From: Gammaproteobacteria bacterium
GTDB taxonomy: Bacteria; Pseudomonadota; Gammaproteobacteria; CAJXQU01
Length of the DNA: 64,000 nucleotides
Assembly (NCBI GenBank): GCA_026984775.1
Contig: JALSRM010000043.1
Span: forward strand, 1-64,000
Direction: 5' to 3'
Position numbers and translations under genes: made by a program. The notes beneath the pieces were generated by a model. It saw only the letters and a program-made list of their open reading frames with translations. It was not told the origin of the DNA and made no database searches. Position 1 is the first letter of the stretch, and the number at the start of each line of letters is the position of its first letter. This document shows positions 1 through 9,928 of the stretch, in pieces.

Positions 1-29
1 TATAGATTTGAAGTAAAGATAATCAATTG

Positions 30-111
30 CACATTTTGTGAAATGTGAATCAACACACATTTTGAACGTTGGCAGGTTTCAGAACTGAGTGATCGATCAC
101 ATTTCATGTGA
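30..111. promoter_or_regulatory. Operator-like dyads upstream of the ECF sigma gene
   Basis: Three copies of CACATTT lie at 30, 56 and 98. Two are part of inverted repeats: CACATTT-TGTG-AAATGTG at 30-47 and TCACAT-TTC-ATGTGA at 97-111. The middle copy (56-64) repeats the first nine bases exactly. Paired dyads with a shared half-site in a leader of about 190 bases suggest binding of a dimeric regulator. The regulator is unknown, and no clear -35/-10 pair was placed. Confidence 0.4.
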
Positions 112-192
112 GACGGTTTGTTTGGAGGAGGATCGAAAAAAAACCTATTTCAGCGATTGTAATAAAAGAGACTTTTTGGCGGTCTTATACAC

Positions 193-702
193 ATGTGGGA
201 TAAAAAGAGCCGCTTTACTGCACTTGTGCAAGCCACGTCTTCCAGACTGTATCGTTATGCCTGGTGGCTTTGCCGGGACAAACATATCGCTGAAGATCTG
301 GTGCAGGAGACTTATGCCCGTGCCTGGAAGTCACTGGGCGATCTACGGGACGAGAAAGCAGCCCTGTCCTGGTTGATGACGACACTAAGGCGTGAGAATG
401 CACGCCGATTTGAAAAGATTCAGCCTGCATATTCGGATATTGAGATCGAGGGAGTGGTTGATCTCTATCAGCATTACGATACCAGCACAGAGGCCTTTGT
501 TTTGAGACAAGCCTTGATCAGATTGTCGGTTGAGTATCGAGAGCCCCTGATTTTACAGGTACTGGAAGGGTGGAGTTGCGAGGAAATTGCCAAACATCTG
601 GATATATCGATCAACGCAGTGATGACACGGTTGTTCCGTGCCAGAAAGAAATTGAGGGATCAGGTTGAGGGAGAGGTTGAAGGAAAGGTGAGTAAATTAT
701 GA
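193..702 (+). CDS. ECF-type RNA polymerase sigma factor
   Basis: This 169-residue protein is an extracytoplasmic-function sigma-70 factor, which redirects RNA polymerase to a small stress or envelope regulon. Region 2 covers about residues 18-50, with the core-binding and -10 recognition stretch DLVQETYARAW at 35-45. Region 4 covers about 107-156, with helix-turn-helix residues CEEIAKHLDISINAVMTRLF followed by a basic RARKKLR. Regions 1 and 3 are absent, as expected for the family. The reading frame is open only back to about 166, so the ATG at 193 is the only reasonable start. Its ribosome site is weak (GGCGG about 9 bases upstream). The stop overlaps the next gene by ATGA, indicating translational coupling to its presumed anti-sigma factor. 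Confidence 0.93.
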   Translation: MWDKKSRFTALVQATSSRLYRYAWWLCRDKHIAEDLVQETYARAWKSLGDLRDEKAALSWLMTTLRRENARRFEKIQPAYSDIEIEGVVDLYQHYDTSTEAFVLRQALIRLSVEYREPLILQVLEGWSCEEIAKHLDISINAVMTRLFRARKKLRDQVEGEVEGKVSKL

Positions 703-1403
703 ACTGTCTGAAATTCAGAAGATTGTGTCAGGTCGATCCTTATATTGAGGATTCGGTTTTTTTTGATCACAAACATACATGTCCTTCTTGTAAAAGTTAC
801 TATCAAAAAGTGATGGATTTTGAATGTGGACTGGAGGAAGCACTCACGATCCAAGTTCCGGATGAGCTGAGTTCACGAATCATCCTGAAACAGTCTATCG
901 ATCCAGTATACAAAAAAAACCACCTTCCTCTGCAAATATTATTTGCACTTGCTGCAACGATTGTTCTGACAGTCGGTTTGGTGGTATGGCTTTCCAAGCC
1001 AGGATCGCATTATGATCTTGATCGAATCGCCCTTGACTTCTATAACCGGAATCCAGCAGTACTCGCAACAAATCGACCTCCAGAAGCTGAGAAATCCTTC
1101 AAATATTTTCTGGCTGAGATCGGTATCGGAGTCAGAAAAAATATAGAGGGTATTGAGCATGTTGAGCGTTGTTATGTCCGTGACAAGCAGGGAATCTATG
1201 TGGTGATGGGAGGCATAAAAGGTCCGGTAACCGTTTTGTTCATGCCAGAAGAATCTGTTGTCAGAAAAAAACTGTTTGCGGATAAGGATTACTACGGTGT
1301 TATCGTTCCTTGCCCAAAAGGTAGCATCGCGATCATCGGCAAGCCGGGAGAAAATCTGGAACAAATAGACAGAAAGCTGAGGGCCTCCCTGGAGTGGTTT
1401 TGA
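699..1403 (+). CDS. DUF3379-type membrane anti-sigma factor with zinc-binding motif
   Basis: The 234-residue product resembles DUF3379 proteins, which are encoded next to ECF sigma factors in marine Gammaproteobacteria. The N-terminal pattern FRR..xxDP, then a run ending VPDELSSRIILKQS, fits that family. A single membrane helix lies at about 77-99, followed by a periplasmic domain of about 135 residues. Residues 24-31 read HKHTCPSC, so H24, C28 and C31 form the HxxxCxxC signature of zinc-binding anti-sigma (ZAS) domains. My recollection is that many DUF3379 members lack this motif, so it is notable here. The start codon overlaps the sigma stop (ATGA). Inference: it holds the sigma factor inactive until a redox or envelope signal arrives. 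Anti-sigma function rests on context and topology. Confidence 0.8.
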   Translation: MNCLKFRRLCQVDPYIEDSVFFDHKHTCPSCKSYYQKVMDFECGLEEALTIQVPDELSSRIILKQSIDPVYKKNHLPLQILFALAATIVLTVGLVVWLSKPGSHYDLDRIALDFYNRNPAVLATNRPPEAEKSFKYFLAEIGIGVRKNIEGIEHVERCYVRDKQGIYVVMGGIKGPVTVLFMPEESVVRKKLFADKDYYGVIVPCPKGSIAIIGKPGENLEQIDRKLRASLEWF

Positions 1404-1492
1404 AATATGTAATGTTTTTTGAACACATCCGGTCTATATAAACAAGGCAAACAACAATGTTGCCTTTAATGTGGATACCGAAGGAGGTAATC

Positions 1493-1864
1493 ATGAAGAA
1501 GAGAGAGTTTACCTATTTCAAAACACTGGTTGCGGTTGCTATGGTAACAGGGATATCAGGATTCTCGGCGCAAGGTGTGGCAGACCCCATACAATTTCCA
1601 CCACGTCATCTGGCAGATACATTTACTGAAACCGTTGATACGGTGACTGTGAGTAACGAAAGAAGTGTACACAGCTTCTATGAATTATTCTATGTTATAG
1701 CAACAGGTGACAAAAAGGATATTCCTGATCAGATCCCAGAAGTCGAGTTTGCTCCGTGGAAGGCCAAGGGACTGGCAGCCATCTGGTCCCACAGTCGGGG
1801 GCCAAGACATGAACAGATGTTACAGAGGGAGTATGAACAGTTGCACAAGAAACTGGGCTCATAG
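1493..1864 (+). CDS. Small exported protein of unknown function
   Basis: The product has 123 residues. The start at 1493 is chosen over an in-frame ATG at 1457 because AAGGAGG lies 6 bases upstream and the N-terminus then becomes a standard signal peptide: basic MKKREF, a hydrophobic core at about 11-27, and likely cleavage after the alanine at residue 30. The mature protein is about 93 residues, acidic in the middle and basic at the C-terminus, with no cysteines and no domain I recognise. It follows the ECF/anti-sigma pair after a gap of 89 bases and ends in a strong terminator, so it may belong to the same operon or be a target of that sigma factor. No function is assigned. Confidence 0.75.
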   Translation: MKKREFTYFKTLVAVAMVTGISGFSAQGVADPIQFPPRHLADTFTETVDTVTVSNERSVHSFYELFYVIATGDKKDIPDQIPEVEFAPWKAKGLAAIWSHSRGPRHEQMLQREYEQLHKKLGS

Positions 1865-1906
1865 AAAGTGGATTGAACAGTTACTATAATGCAGCACAAC
1901 CCATGG

Positions 1907-1935
1907 CAATGCCGGCTAAGCCGGCATTGTTTTTT
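1907..1935 (+). terminator. Rho-independent terminator
   Basis: A perfect 10-bp stem, CAATGCCGGC / GCCGGCATTG, with a TAA loop (1917-1919) is followed by six T residues. It closes the ECF/anti-sigma/exported-protein operon and separates it from pdxB. Confidence 0.92.
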
Positions 1936-1957
1936 CATGTAAAGCTACCGTTGGAAA

Positions 1958-3067
1958 ATGAAAATCCTGGCCGATCCCAATATACCCTTGCTGGACAGGT
2001 TTGAACATCTGGGACAGATCACAACATTGCCGGGACGTTCCTGGACGCCCTCCTTAGTCAGGAAAGCTGACATTCTGTTGATCCGTTCCGTAACGAGAAT
2101 CGACGAAAAGCTCCTCAAGGGTTCCAGAGTCAGGTTTGTTGGTTCAGCCACCAGTGGCATTGATCATGTGGATGTCGATTACCTCAAGCAACAAAGCATT
2201 TATTTTTCATATTGCCCAGGCAGCAATGCAACTTCCGTTGCAGAATATATCCTTTCCGCATTACTGGCCATAACCCCTCCTGAGCAACCACTTCAAGGAA
2301 TGAACGCAGCAATCATCGGCTGTGGACATGTCGGGAGTCGAGTTGCCAAGGTGCTTCAGGCGGTCGGGGTCAAGTGTCTTTTCAATGATCCGCCGCTTAA
2401 AGAACAGACAGGTGATAATCGTTATCGGTCCCTTGGAGAGGTCCTTAGAGCTGATATTGTCACCCTGCACACACCATTGACCTTTGATGGATCATGGCCC
2501 ACGGCAGGTTTGATCTGTGATCAGGAGTTACAACAAATGAAGCCAAACGTCATCCTGATCAATGCGGCCAGGGGAGGGATCATTGATGAAAATGCCCTAT
2601 TGCAGCGAATAGAACAGCAACCACAAATGAAAACCGTGATCGATTGCTGGAATGATGAGCCGTCGATCAACCCTGATTTGCTGGGAAAAGTAACTATCGG
2701 CACACCACATATCGCCGGTTACAGTTTTGACGGAAAGGTGAAGGCTACGAGGATGCTCTATGACTCATTGTGCAATTTTCTTGGGGTTGATCAGCAGTGG
2801 GAGGAAATCGGGATGGAAACAAGATACCTGGTACAAGATGAGGAAGAGAATGAACAGGATTTTCTTAGGCGCCTGGTCTTTTCCAGTTATGATATCCGGA
2901 TTGATGATCAAAAACTGAAGCAACTGATCGATCACCCTGCAGTAGAGCGAGAGAAACTTTTTGATCGACTGCGTAAAGACTATCGGATTCGATATGAATT
3001 TGAACGAACACAGATTGTCTCATGCAGATCTCCCAATCCATGGAAAAGTCTCGGCTTTCAGATCTGA
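1958..3067 (+). CDS. pdxB: Erythronate-4-phosphate dehydrogenase
   Basis: This is a cytoplasmic NAD-dependent 2-hydroxyacid dehydrogenase of the DXP-dependent pyridoxal phosphate pathway. It oxidises 4-phosphoerythronate to 2-oxo-3-hydroxy-4-phosphobutanoate. The 369 residues match PdxB length. The N-terminus MKILADPNIPL, the Rossmann motif IIGCGHVGSRVAKVL, the catalytic-domain pattern NAARGGIIDE and the C-terminal HIAGYS are typical. The extra C-terminal dimerisation domain (about residues 285-369) distinguishes PdxB from SerA and GhrB. The start follows the terminator closely. No clear promoter was found between them, so its promoter may lie in or just before the terminator region. Confidence 0.93.
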   Translation: MKILADPNIPLLDRFEHLGQITTLPGRSWTPSLVRKADILLIRSVTRIDEKLLKGSRVRFVGSATSGIDHVDVDYLKQQSIYFSYCPGSNATSVAEYILSALLAITPPEQPLQGMNAAIIGCGHVGSRVAKVLQAVGVKCLFNDPPLKEQTGDNRYRSLGEVLRADIVTLHTPLTFDGSWPTAGLICDQELQQMKPNVILINAARGGIIDENALLQRIEQQPQMKTVIDCWNDEPSINPDLLGKVTIGTPHIAGYSFDGKVKATRMLYDSLCNFLGVDQQWEEIGMETRYLVQDEEENEQDFLRRLVFSSYDIRIDDQKLKQLIDHPAVEREKLFDRLRKDYRIRYEFERTQIVSCRSPNPWKSLGFQI

Positions 3068-3122
3068 AAATCGAGGTCAGGAAATATTTATCAATTCCGG
3101 AGATTGTCCACGCATGAACCAG

Positions 3123-3151
3123 TTGACCTTGAGGAGACAGTCAACGAAAAT
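3123..3151 (+). promoter_or_regulatory. Candidate sigma-70 promoter for the mla operon
   Basis: TTGACC (3123-3128) and GAAAAT (3146-3151) are separated by 17 bases, 24 bases before the mlaF start. The -35 matches consensus in 5 of 6 positions and the -10 in 4 of 6. GTTGAC (3122-3127) is also repeated inverted at 3140-3145, which could be an operator or chance. Confidence 0.4.
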
Positions 3152-3174
3152 CACTCCTTTAGTATTCTGCGGTT

Positions 3175-4008
3175 ATGGCATTGAGACAAGAACAAAAAAC
3201 AACAGAGCCTCTGGTCAGCATTGAAGGTTTGAGTTTCAAACGGGAACAGCGGATCATTTTTGACCGGATCAATATAGAGATTCCACGAGGCAAGATCACT
3301 GCAATCATGGGCCCGAGTGGTTGTGGCAAGACCACATTGCTCAGGCTGATCGGTGGTCAGCTGAAACCACAAAAGGGGACAATATTTGTTGATGGTCTGG
3401 AGGTGTCCAAACTTTCTCGCAGAGAACTCTTTACGCTTCGTAAACGTATGAGCCTTTTGTTCCAGAGTGGTGCCTTGCTAACGGATCTAAGCGTATTTGA
3501 AAATGTCGCTTTCCCGTTGAGGGAACATACCGAGCTGCCCGAAGAGACCATTCGCACACTGGTTCTGATGAAGTTGGAAGCCGTTGGTCTGAGAGGCGCA
3601 CGTGACTTAATGCCCAGTGAGCTTTCAGGAGGTATGGCGAGGCGGGTGGCTCTGGCCAGGGCGGTGGCGCTCGATCCAATGATGATTATGTATGATGAAC
3701 CTTTTACCGGTCAGGACCCAATCTCAATGGGTGTATTGATCAGGTTGATCAAACTGATGAACGATGCCATGCACCTGACCAGTATTGTTGTTTCCCATGA
3801 TGTCCAGGAAACTTTGTCGATCGCTGACTATGTCTACATCTTGTCGAACGGCAAGGTGGTAGGTAAGGGGACCCCTGAATCCCTGCAAAGCGCAGGATCG
3901 GACTGGGTCAAACAGTTCATCAATGCTCTGCCGGATGGGCCGGTACGTTTTCATTACCCGGCTGCTGATTTGGCCAAGGACCTCACTACCGGTGAACCAC
4001 CATGTTAA
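3175..4008 (+). CDS. mlaF: Lipid-asymmetry ABC transporter ATPase MlaF
   Basis: This is the cytoplasmic ATPase of the MlaFEDB complex, which moves phospholipids between the inner membrane and the periplasmic carrier MlaC to keep the outer membrane asymmetric. It has 277 residues. The Walker A is GPSGCGKTT (46-54), the signature motif LSGGMARR, the Walker B IMYDEP, and an H-loop lies in VVSHD. The first gene of mlaFEDCB, it overlaps mlaE by 7 bases. A second paralogous ATPase is encoded at 56634. This operon, with MlaC and MlaB partners and ibaG-murA downstream, is the true mla locus. Confidence 0.95.
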   Translation: MALRQEQKTTEPLVSIEGLSFKREQRIIFDRINIEIPRGKITAIMGPSGCGKTTLLRLIGGQLKPQKGTIFVDGLEVSKLSRRELFTLRKRMSLLFQSGALLTDLSVFENVAFPLREHTELPEETIRTLVLMKLEAVGLRGARDLMPSELSGGMARRVALARAVALDPMMIMYDEPFTGQDPISMGVLIRLIKLMNDAMHLTSIVVSHDVQETLSIADYVYILSNGKVVGKGTPESLQSAGSDWVKQFINALPDGPVRFHYPAADLAKDLTTGEPPC

Positions 4009-4769
4009 GAGCACTGGGACGAAAAGGATTGTCTGCTTTCAGCTGGCTTGGACGTAGCTGGATATTCATTATCTACGTGCTGCTTGGGACTTTTGGTGTG
4101 ATCCGGCGTTGGCGTGATCTGATCAAGCAGATCTACTCAGTGGGCGTCCTGTCATTTGTGATCATCATCGTTTCCGGTTTTTTCGTCGGTATGGTATTGG
4201 GTCTGCAGGGCTATAATACGCTGGTAGATTTTGGTGCTGAGGAGTCTCTTGGGGTCGTTGTCGCGCTTTCTTTGGTAAGAGAGTTGGGGCCGGTGGTTTC
4301 GGCGCTGTTGTTTGCAGGCCGTGCCGGATCTGCACTGACTGCCGAGATTGGTCTGATGAAAAGCACTGAACAACTTTCAGCCATGGAAATGATGGCGGTG
4401 GATCCCCTGCGTCGGATCGTGGCCCCGCGATTCTATGCGGGGATTATTTCTATGCCTTTACTGGCTGGCATTTTCAGTATGGTCGGCGTGTATGGCGGGT
4501 ATTTTGTTGGCGTCGGATTACTGGGGGTTGATGATGGAGCATTCTGGTCACAAATGCAGTCCGCGGTGGATTTTCATGAAGATATCATGAATGGAATAAT
4601 CAAAAGCATCGTCTTTGGCATAGTGGTTACATGGATCGCCGTTTTTGAAGGATACGATACGGTACCGACTTCCGAAGGGATCAGCCGTGCTACGACACGA
4701 ACCGTAGTCACGTCCAGCCTTGCCGTGCTGGGTTTGGACTTTGTGCTGACAGCAATTATGTTCAAATAA
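4002..4769 (+). CDS. mlaE: Lipid-asymmetry ABC transporter permease MlaE
   Basis: Inner-membrane permease of the Mla system, 255 residues, with the MlaE/YrbE fold of several hydrophobic helices. The family pattern [24 protein letters not shown]-like stretch at about residues 92-115 is clear, as is the following [13 protein letters not shown] coupling region. It forms a dimer that holds the MlaD hexamer on the periplasmic side and MlaF/MlaB on the cytoplasmic side. The start overlaps mlaF, and the next gene mlaD starts 50 bases downstream. Confidence 0.95.
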   Translation: MLRALGRKGLSAFSWLGRSWIFIIYVLLGTFGVIRRWRDLIKQIYSVGVLSFVIIIVSGFFVGMVLGLQGYNTLVDFGAEESLGVVVALSLVRELGPVVSALLFAGRAGSALTAEIGLMKSTEQLSAMEMMAVDPLRRIVAPRFYAGIISMPLLAGIFSMVGVYGGYFVGVGLLGVDDGAFWSQMQSAVDFHEDIMNGIIKSIVFGIVVTWIAVFEGYDTVPTSEGISRATTRTVVTSSLAVLGLDFVLTAIMFK

Positions 4770-4818
4770 GGAGGCTCCGACCAGGCTTCCGCTGAAGAAT
4801 TCTATAGGAGTAACAATA

Positions 4819-5292
4819 ATGGTGCAGTCGAAAGTAATAGAAACAATTGTCGGTCTGTTTATAGCAATCGGCCTGACTGCCATCGTCATACTGGCTCTTA
4901 AAGTGAGCAACATGACAACGCTGAACAGTGCTGATGGTTACGAAATCCGGGCAAGGTTTGAAAATATTGGTGGCTTGAAGGTTCGATCACCGGTGAAGAT
5001 GGCGGGTGTGCTTATTGGCCGGGTTGCGGAGATCGGATTTGACGATGAAACCTACGAGGCTGTAACCGTGATGAAAATCAACCCCGAATTCAGGAAGATA
5101 CCGGAAGATACCACAGCCAGTATCTACACTGCCGGTCTCTTGGGAGAGCAATACATCAGCCTGGAGCCCGGTGGAGCCGAAGAGTATCTCGCCGATGGTG
5201 CCGAGATCGAGATTACCCAGTCTGCTGTTGTCCTTGAACAGGTGATCGGGCAGGTTCTCTACGACAAGGCATCCGGTAAGGATGAAGAATAA
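4819..5292 (+). CDS. mlaD: MCE-domain lipid transport protein MlaD
   Basis: A 157-residue single-pass inner-membrane protein. The N-terminal helix is at about 7-27, followed by one MCE domain (about 38-116) with the pattern GLKVRSPVKMAGVLIGRV and the pore-loop region GLLGEQYISLEPG. In characterised systems MlaD forms a hexameric ring that shuttles lipid between MlaFE and MlaC. The length is normal for single-MCE MlaD. AGGAG lies about 8 bases before the start. Confidence 0.95.
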   Translation: MVQSKVIETIVGLFIAIGLTAIVILALKVSNMTTLNSADGYEIRARFENIGGLKVRSPVKMAGVLIGRVAEIGFDDETYEAVTVMKINPEFRKIPEDTTASIYTAGLLGEQYISLEPGGAEEYLADGAEIEITQSAVVLEQVIGQVLYDKASGKDEE

Positions 5293-5310
5293 GCTCAAGA
5301 AGCTCCGGTT

Positions 5311-5340
5311 TTGAACGTTATATTGTTGACAGGTTAAAAT
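5311..5340 (+). promoter_or_regulatory. Possible internal promoter before mlaC
   Basis: TTGAAC (5311-5316) and TAAAAT (5335-5340) are 18 bases apart in the 74-base gap between mlaD and mlaC. They match consensus in 4 of 6 and 5 of 6 positions. A TTGACA at 5326 has no usable -10. This is a weak prediction. Confidence 0.25.
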
Positions 5341-5366
5341 AGCTCAACAAATAGCGGACGGGAGAT

Positions 5367-6005
5367 ATGAATACGTTGGCAAGGTTTCGATTCACAATAA
5401 TCCAGTTTGTTGCCTTTCTGCTGATCGGGTTCAATCCCAATGTGCTTTCAGCGGAAGCCCAGGCTGAAAGTGCACAGCAGCTGATTAAAAGGACTGCTGA
5501 TGAGGTCATCAGTTATGTCAAACAACACAGGGCGGAACTGGAAAAGGATCCACAAAAGCTTTATAAGCTGGTCAATGAAAAGATTGTTCCCCATGTGGAT
5601 TTGATGCGCGTTTCCCGTTGGGTTCTTGGCAAGCATTGGCGCAAGGCAACAACCGAGCAAAAGAAAAAGTTTGCTGAAGAGTTCAAGAAGCTCTTGATCA
5701 GAACCTATGCGACGGGCTTGTTGAAGTTTACCGATGAGAAGATCGTCTATCCGCCTGTCAAGGGAGGTATTAAAAATGGCAAGGTTACCGTCAGATCCGA
5801 TATCATCTTGCCGGATGGGCAAAAATTTTCAATCCAGTACCGTATGCATCATAAAGACAAGGTTTGGAAGATCTATGATATTGCGGTAGACGGCGTCAGT
5901 CTGGTTTCGACTTACAGGACTTCATTTTCAACGGAAATAAAGAAAACGGGTTTGAAGGGTCTGCTTGCCAGTCTCGAAGAGAAAAACAGGGGTTTTACAA
6001 TTTGA
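5367..6005 (+). CDS. mlaC: Periplasmic phospholipid carrier MlaC
   Basis: A 212-residue protein with an N-terminal signal peptide (hydrophobic stretch at about 10-28, cleavage near SAEA). The mature part is an MlaC/Ttg2D domain, with the pattern VNEKIVPHVDLMRVSRWVLG and the C-terminal IYDIAVDGVSLVSTYR. It carries a phospholipid between the outer-membrane MlaA complex and MlaFEDB. No mlaA lies in this window. GGGAG is placed before the ATG. The stop overlaps the mlaB start (TGATG). Confidence 0.95.
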   Translation: MNTLARFRFTIIQFVAFLLIGFNPNVLSAEAQAESAQQLIKRTADEVISYVKQHRAELEKDPQKLYKLVNEKIVPHVDLMRVSRWVLGKHWRKATTEQKKKFAEEFKKLLIRTYATGLLKFTDEKIVYPPVKGGIKNGKVTVRSDIILPDGQKFSIQYRMHHKDKVWKIYDIAVDGVSLVSTYRTSFSTEIKKTGLKGLLASLEEKNRGFTI

Positions 6006-6331
6006 TGACATCAAAACCACAATTCTACCAAAGTAACGAAGATGACGGTATTCTGGCTATTCAGGGCGATCTGGATGTCTATTCTGTTGCTGATGCGATC
6101 CGGCAGGGGTGTAAACTGATTAAAACCAATCAATCCTTTGAAGTCATCGACATGGAACAGGTGGGAAAAATCGATAGTGCCGGTCTTGCCTTTATCATTG
6201 AAATGATGAAAACAGCCCGAAAATACGGGAAAAATATACAATTCAGAAACATCCCTGCCCGAATGCATGATGTGGCTAAAATCTATGGTCTGACTCAAAT
6301 TCTTCCAGACAACGCCTTTCAAGCTGGTTGA
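6005..6331 (+). CDS. mlaB: STAS-domain protein MlaB
   Basis: A cytoplasmic STAS-domain protein of 108 residues that binds MlaF and supports the ATPase in the MlaFEDB complex. The STAS core ILAIQGDLDVYSV and the helix start KIDSAGLAFIIEM are visible; the DSAGL serine is the conserved STAS position. The ATG at 6005 overlaps the mlaC stop. An in-frame TTG one codon earlier is less likely. Confidence 0.9.
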   Translation: MTSKPQFYQSNEDDGILAIQGDLDVYSVADAIRQGCKLIKTNQSFEVIDMEQVGKIDSAGLAFIIEMMKTARKYGKNIQFRNIPARMHDVAKIYGLTQILPDNAFQAG

Positions 6332-6455
6332 TAGAGGACTCTTATCCTCCCATTTCAAACTCAGCGTTCCATCAGTTTTTTTCATTACAACCACTGGCAT
6401 TCAGCCAGACTTGACGCTATTCTTCCCACCTTTTCGGATGTTCAGGTAGATGTAA

Positions 6456-6710
6456 ATGACACCAGAGGAAATAAAATCTTTGATCGAAGCCGGTCTGGAA
6501 GACAGTGAAGCGATTGTGGAAGGTGAAGATGGCACACATTTTCAGGCCATTGTTGTCTGCGATCAGTTTGAAGGTCTGCCACTCGTCAAAAGACACCAGT
6601 TGGTGTACAAGACTTTGGGCGATAAAATGAAATCCGAGATCCATGCGCTTTCGATTCGGCCCTTGACACGATCTGAGTGGGAAAATAGCAAGGATCTGCG
6701 AACACTGTAA
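6456..6710 (+). CDS. ibaG: BolA-family protein IbaG
   Basis: An 84-residue BolA-family protein (IbaG/YrbA type). It contains the BolA pattern DGTHFQAIVVCDQFEGLPLVKRHQLVY and the later IHALSI. BolA proteins bind monothiol glutaredoxins through an Fe-S cluster, with the conserved histidine available as a ligand. Its place between mlaB and murA matches the Escherichia coli order. The 124-base gap before it shows no convincing promoter or terminator. Confidence 0.93.
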   Translation: MTPEEIKSLIEAGLEDSEAIVEGEDGTHFQAIVVCDQFEGLPLVKRHQLVYKTLGDKMKSEIHALSIRPLTRSEWENSKDLRTL

Positions 6711-7984
<1,274 letters not shown>

Positions 7985-7985
<1 letters not shown>

Positions 7986-8611
7986 TGACTACAGGATTGA
8001 CACTGGCCTTGTCAAAAGGACGTATCTATAAAGACACGTTGCCGTTGCTGGAAAAGATCGGCATCGAACCGGCTGAGGATCCTGAAGCATCACGCAAGCT
8101 GATCATCCCGACCAACCGCAGTGACCTGAATCTGATGGTCATTCGGGCCACCGATGTACCGACCTTCGTTGAATACGGTGCCGCCGATCTGGGTGTGGCC
8201 GGTAAAGATGTCCTGCTGGAGGCCGAGAGTGACAATCTCTATGAACCCTTGGATCTGAATATTGCCCGTTGCCGCTTGATGGTGGCGGTTCCGAAGGGTC
8301 GGCTGCTGCCGCAGACTCGCCCCCGGATTGCCACTAAATATGTCAACCTCACACGGCGCTATTTTGCCGGTAAAGGTCAACAGGTGGAAGTTATCAAGCT
8401 ATATGGTTCCATGGAGTTGGCACCCTTGGCTGGTCTTGCCGATGGAATCGTCGATCTGGTGGATACTGGTAATACGTTAAGGGCCAATGGCCTGGAAGCC
8501 ACCGAAGATATTGTGACGATCAGTTCACGGTTGGTGGTTAACAAGGCGGCTATGAAAATGAAGTCTTCCTTCATCAAACAACTGATCAACGAGTTATCAG
8601 AAGTGATCTAA
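7985..8611 (+). CDS. hisG: ATP phosphoribosyltransferase, short form
   Basis: First enzyme of histidine synthesis, joining ATP and PRPP. At 208 residues this is the short HisG form, lacking the C-terminal regulatory domain. Short HisG proteins need the HisRS-like partner HisZ, which is not in this window. Visible motifs are [16 protein letters not shown] at the N-terminus and the PRPP-binding [18 protein letters not shown] near residues 153-170. The ATG at 7985 overlaps the murA stop; an in-frame TTG precedes it. Confidence 0.95.
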
Positions 8612-8613
8612 AA

Positions 8614-9927
8614 ATGATCAAGACCTTTAAAATAATATGTCTGGATACATCACAACCAGAATTCGACCGTGCTCTTGATGATTTACTGGCCTGGAATGAC
8701 GAGACCGATACACAGGTCCACGATACCGTGAGGGAGATCATACGAAAGGTCCGGGAGGCGGGGGATCAGGCCGTGATCGAGCTGACCAACCGTTTCGATC
8801 GCCGCTCCGTTTCCACTATGACTGATCTGGAACTGGATCAAGAGCAATTGGAGCAGGCACGCACCGATCTCGACCCTTCAATTCGGGAGGCATTGGAGGC
8901 GGCTGCCGAACGAATTCGCGATTATCATCAGCATCAACTCCAGAAATCCTGGCGTTATACCGAAGAAGACGGGACCGTACTTGGACAGCAGGTCACCGCG
9001 ATGGACCGGGTGGGTGTCTATGTACCCGGAGGCAAGGCAGCCTATCCCTCATCCGTGCTCATGAATGTCATTCCGGCCAAGGTGGCCGGTGTGGAGGAGA
9101 TCGTGATGGTCTTTCCTGCGCCGGATGGCGAACTCGATCAGACGGTCTTGGCCGCTGCCAGTATTGCCGGTGTCGATCGTGTCTTTACCATGGGTGGGGC
9201 ACAGGCCGTGGCCGCGTTGGCCTATGGGACGGAGACAGTACCGCAGGTCGATAAAATCGTCGGACCGGGGAATATTTATGTGGCAACGGCCAAAGCCATG
9301 GTCTTCGGTGCCGTGGGCATCGACATGATCGCCGGGCCATCGGAGATCCTCATCATCTGCGACGGTAAAACGGATCCGGACTGGATTGCCATGGACCTGT
9401 TTTCACAGGCAGAGCACGATGAACAGGCGCAGTCGATTCTGTTGTGTCCAGATCAGGGTTATCTGGATCAGGTTCAGGTCAGTATCGAGAAGCTGCTGCC
9501 CACTATGGAACGGGCAACGATTATCGAGGAATCCCTGCAAAGCCGTGGTGCGTTGATCAAAGTGTGTGATCTGGATGAAGCGGCTACGGTTACAAACCGG
9601 ATTGCACCGGAACATCTGGAATTATCGGTGGAGGATCCGGAGTCCCTGGCCAAACAGATCAAGCATGCGGGTGCTATCTTCATGGGGCGCTATACGCCAG
9701 AGGCCATCGGTGACTATTGTGCGGGGCCGAACCACGTCCTGCCAACTTCGAGAACGGCGCGATTCTCTTCACCGCTGGGAGTTTATGATTTCCAGAAACG
9801 TTCGTCGATCATCCAATGTTCAGCTCAGGCTACGGCAGGGCCTTTGGGAAATATTGCCGCTACACTTGCACGGGCCGAAGGATTGACGGCACATGCGCGA
9901 TCGGCTGAATACCGTCAGGAAAAGTAA
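8614..9927 (+). CDS. hisD: Histidinol dehydrogenase
   Basis: A 437-residue zinc enzyme that oxidises L-histidinol to L-histidine with two NAD in the last steps of the pathway. Visible family motifs include [55 protein letters not shown] (with Gln and His metal ligands) and APEHLELS. It lies two bases after hisG and directly before hisC, forming a hisGDC block as in Pseudomonas. Confidence 0.97.
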   Translation: MIKTFKIICLDTSQPEFDRALDDLLAWNDETDTQVHDTVREIIRKVREAGDQAVIELTNRFDRRSVSTMTDLELDQEQLEQARTDLDPSIREALEAAAERIRDYHQHQLQKSWRYTEEDGTVLGQQVTAMDRVGVYVPGGKAAYPSSVLMNVIPAKVAGVEEIVMVFPAPDGELDQTVLAAASIAGVDRVFTMGGAQAVAALAYGTETVPQVDKIVGPGNIYVATAKAMVFGAVGIDMIAGPSEILIICDGKTDPDWIAMDLFSQAEHDEQAQSILLCPDQGYLDQVQVSIEKLLPTMERATIIEESLQSRGALIKVCDLDEAATVTNRIAPEHLELSVEDPESLAKQIKHAGAIFMGRYTPEAIGDYCAGPNHVLPTSRTARFSSPLGVYDFQKRSSIIQCSAQATAGPLGNIAATLARAEGLTAHARSAEYRQEK

Positions 9928-9928
9928 A

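Noticed and set aside
124-131. GGAGGAGG as the ribosome site of a leader peptide
   Set aside because: No start codon follows within 4-14 bases, and the ECF gene starts over 60 bases later.
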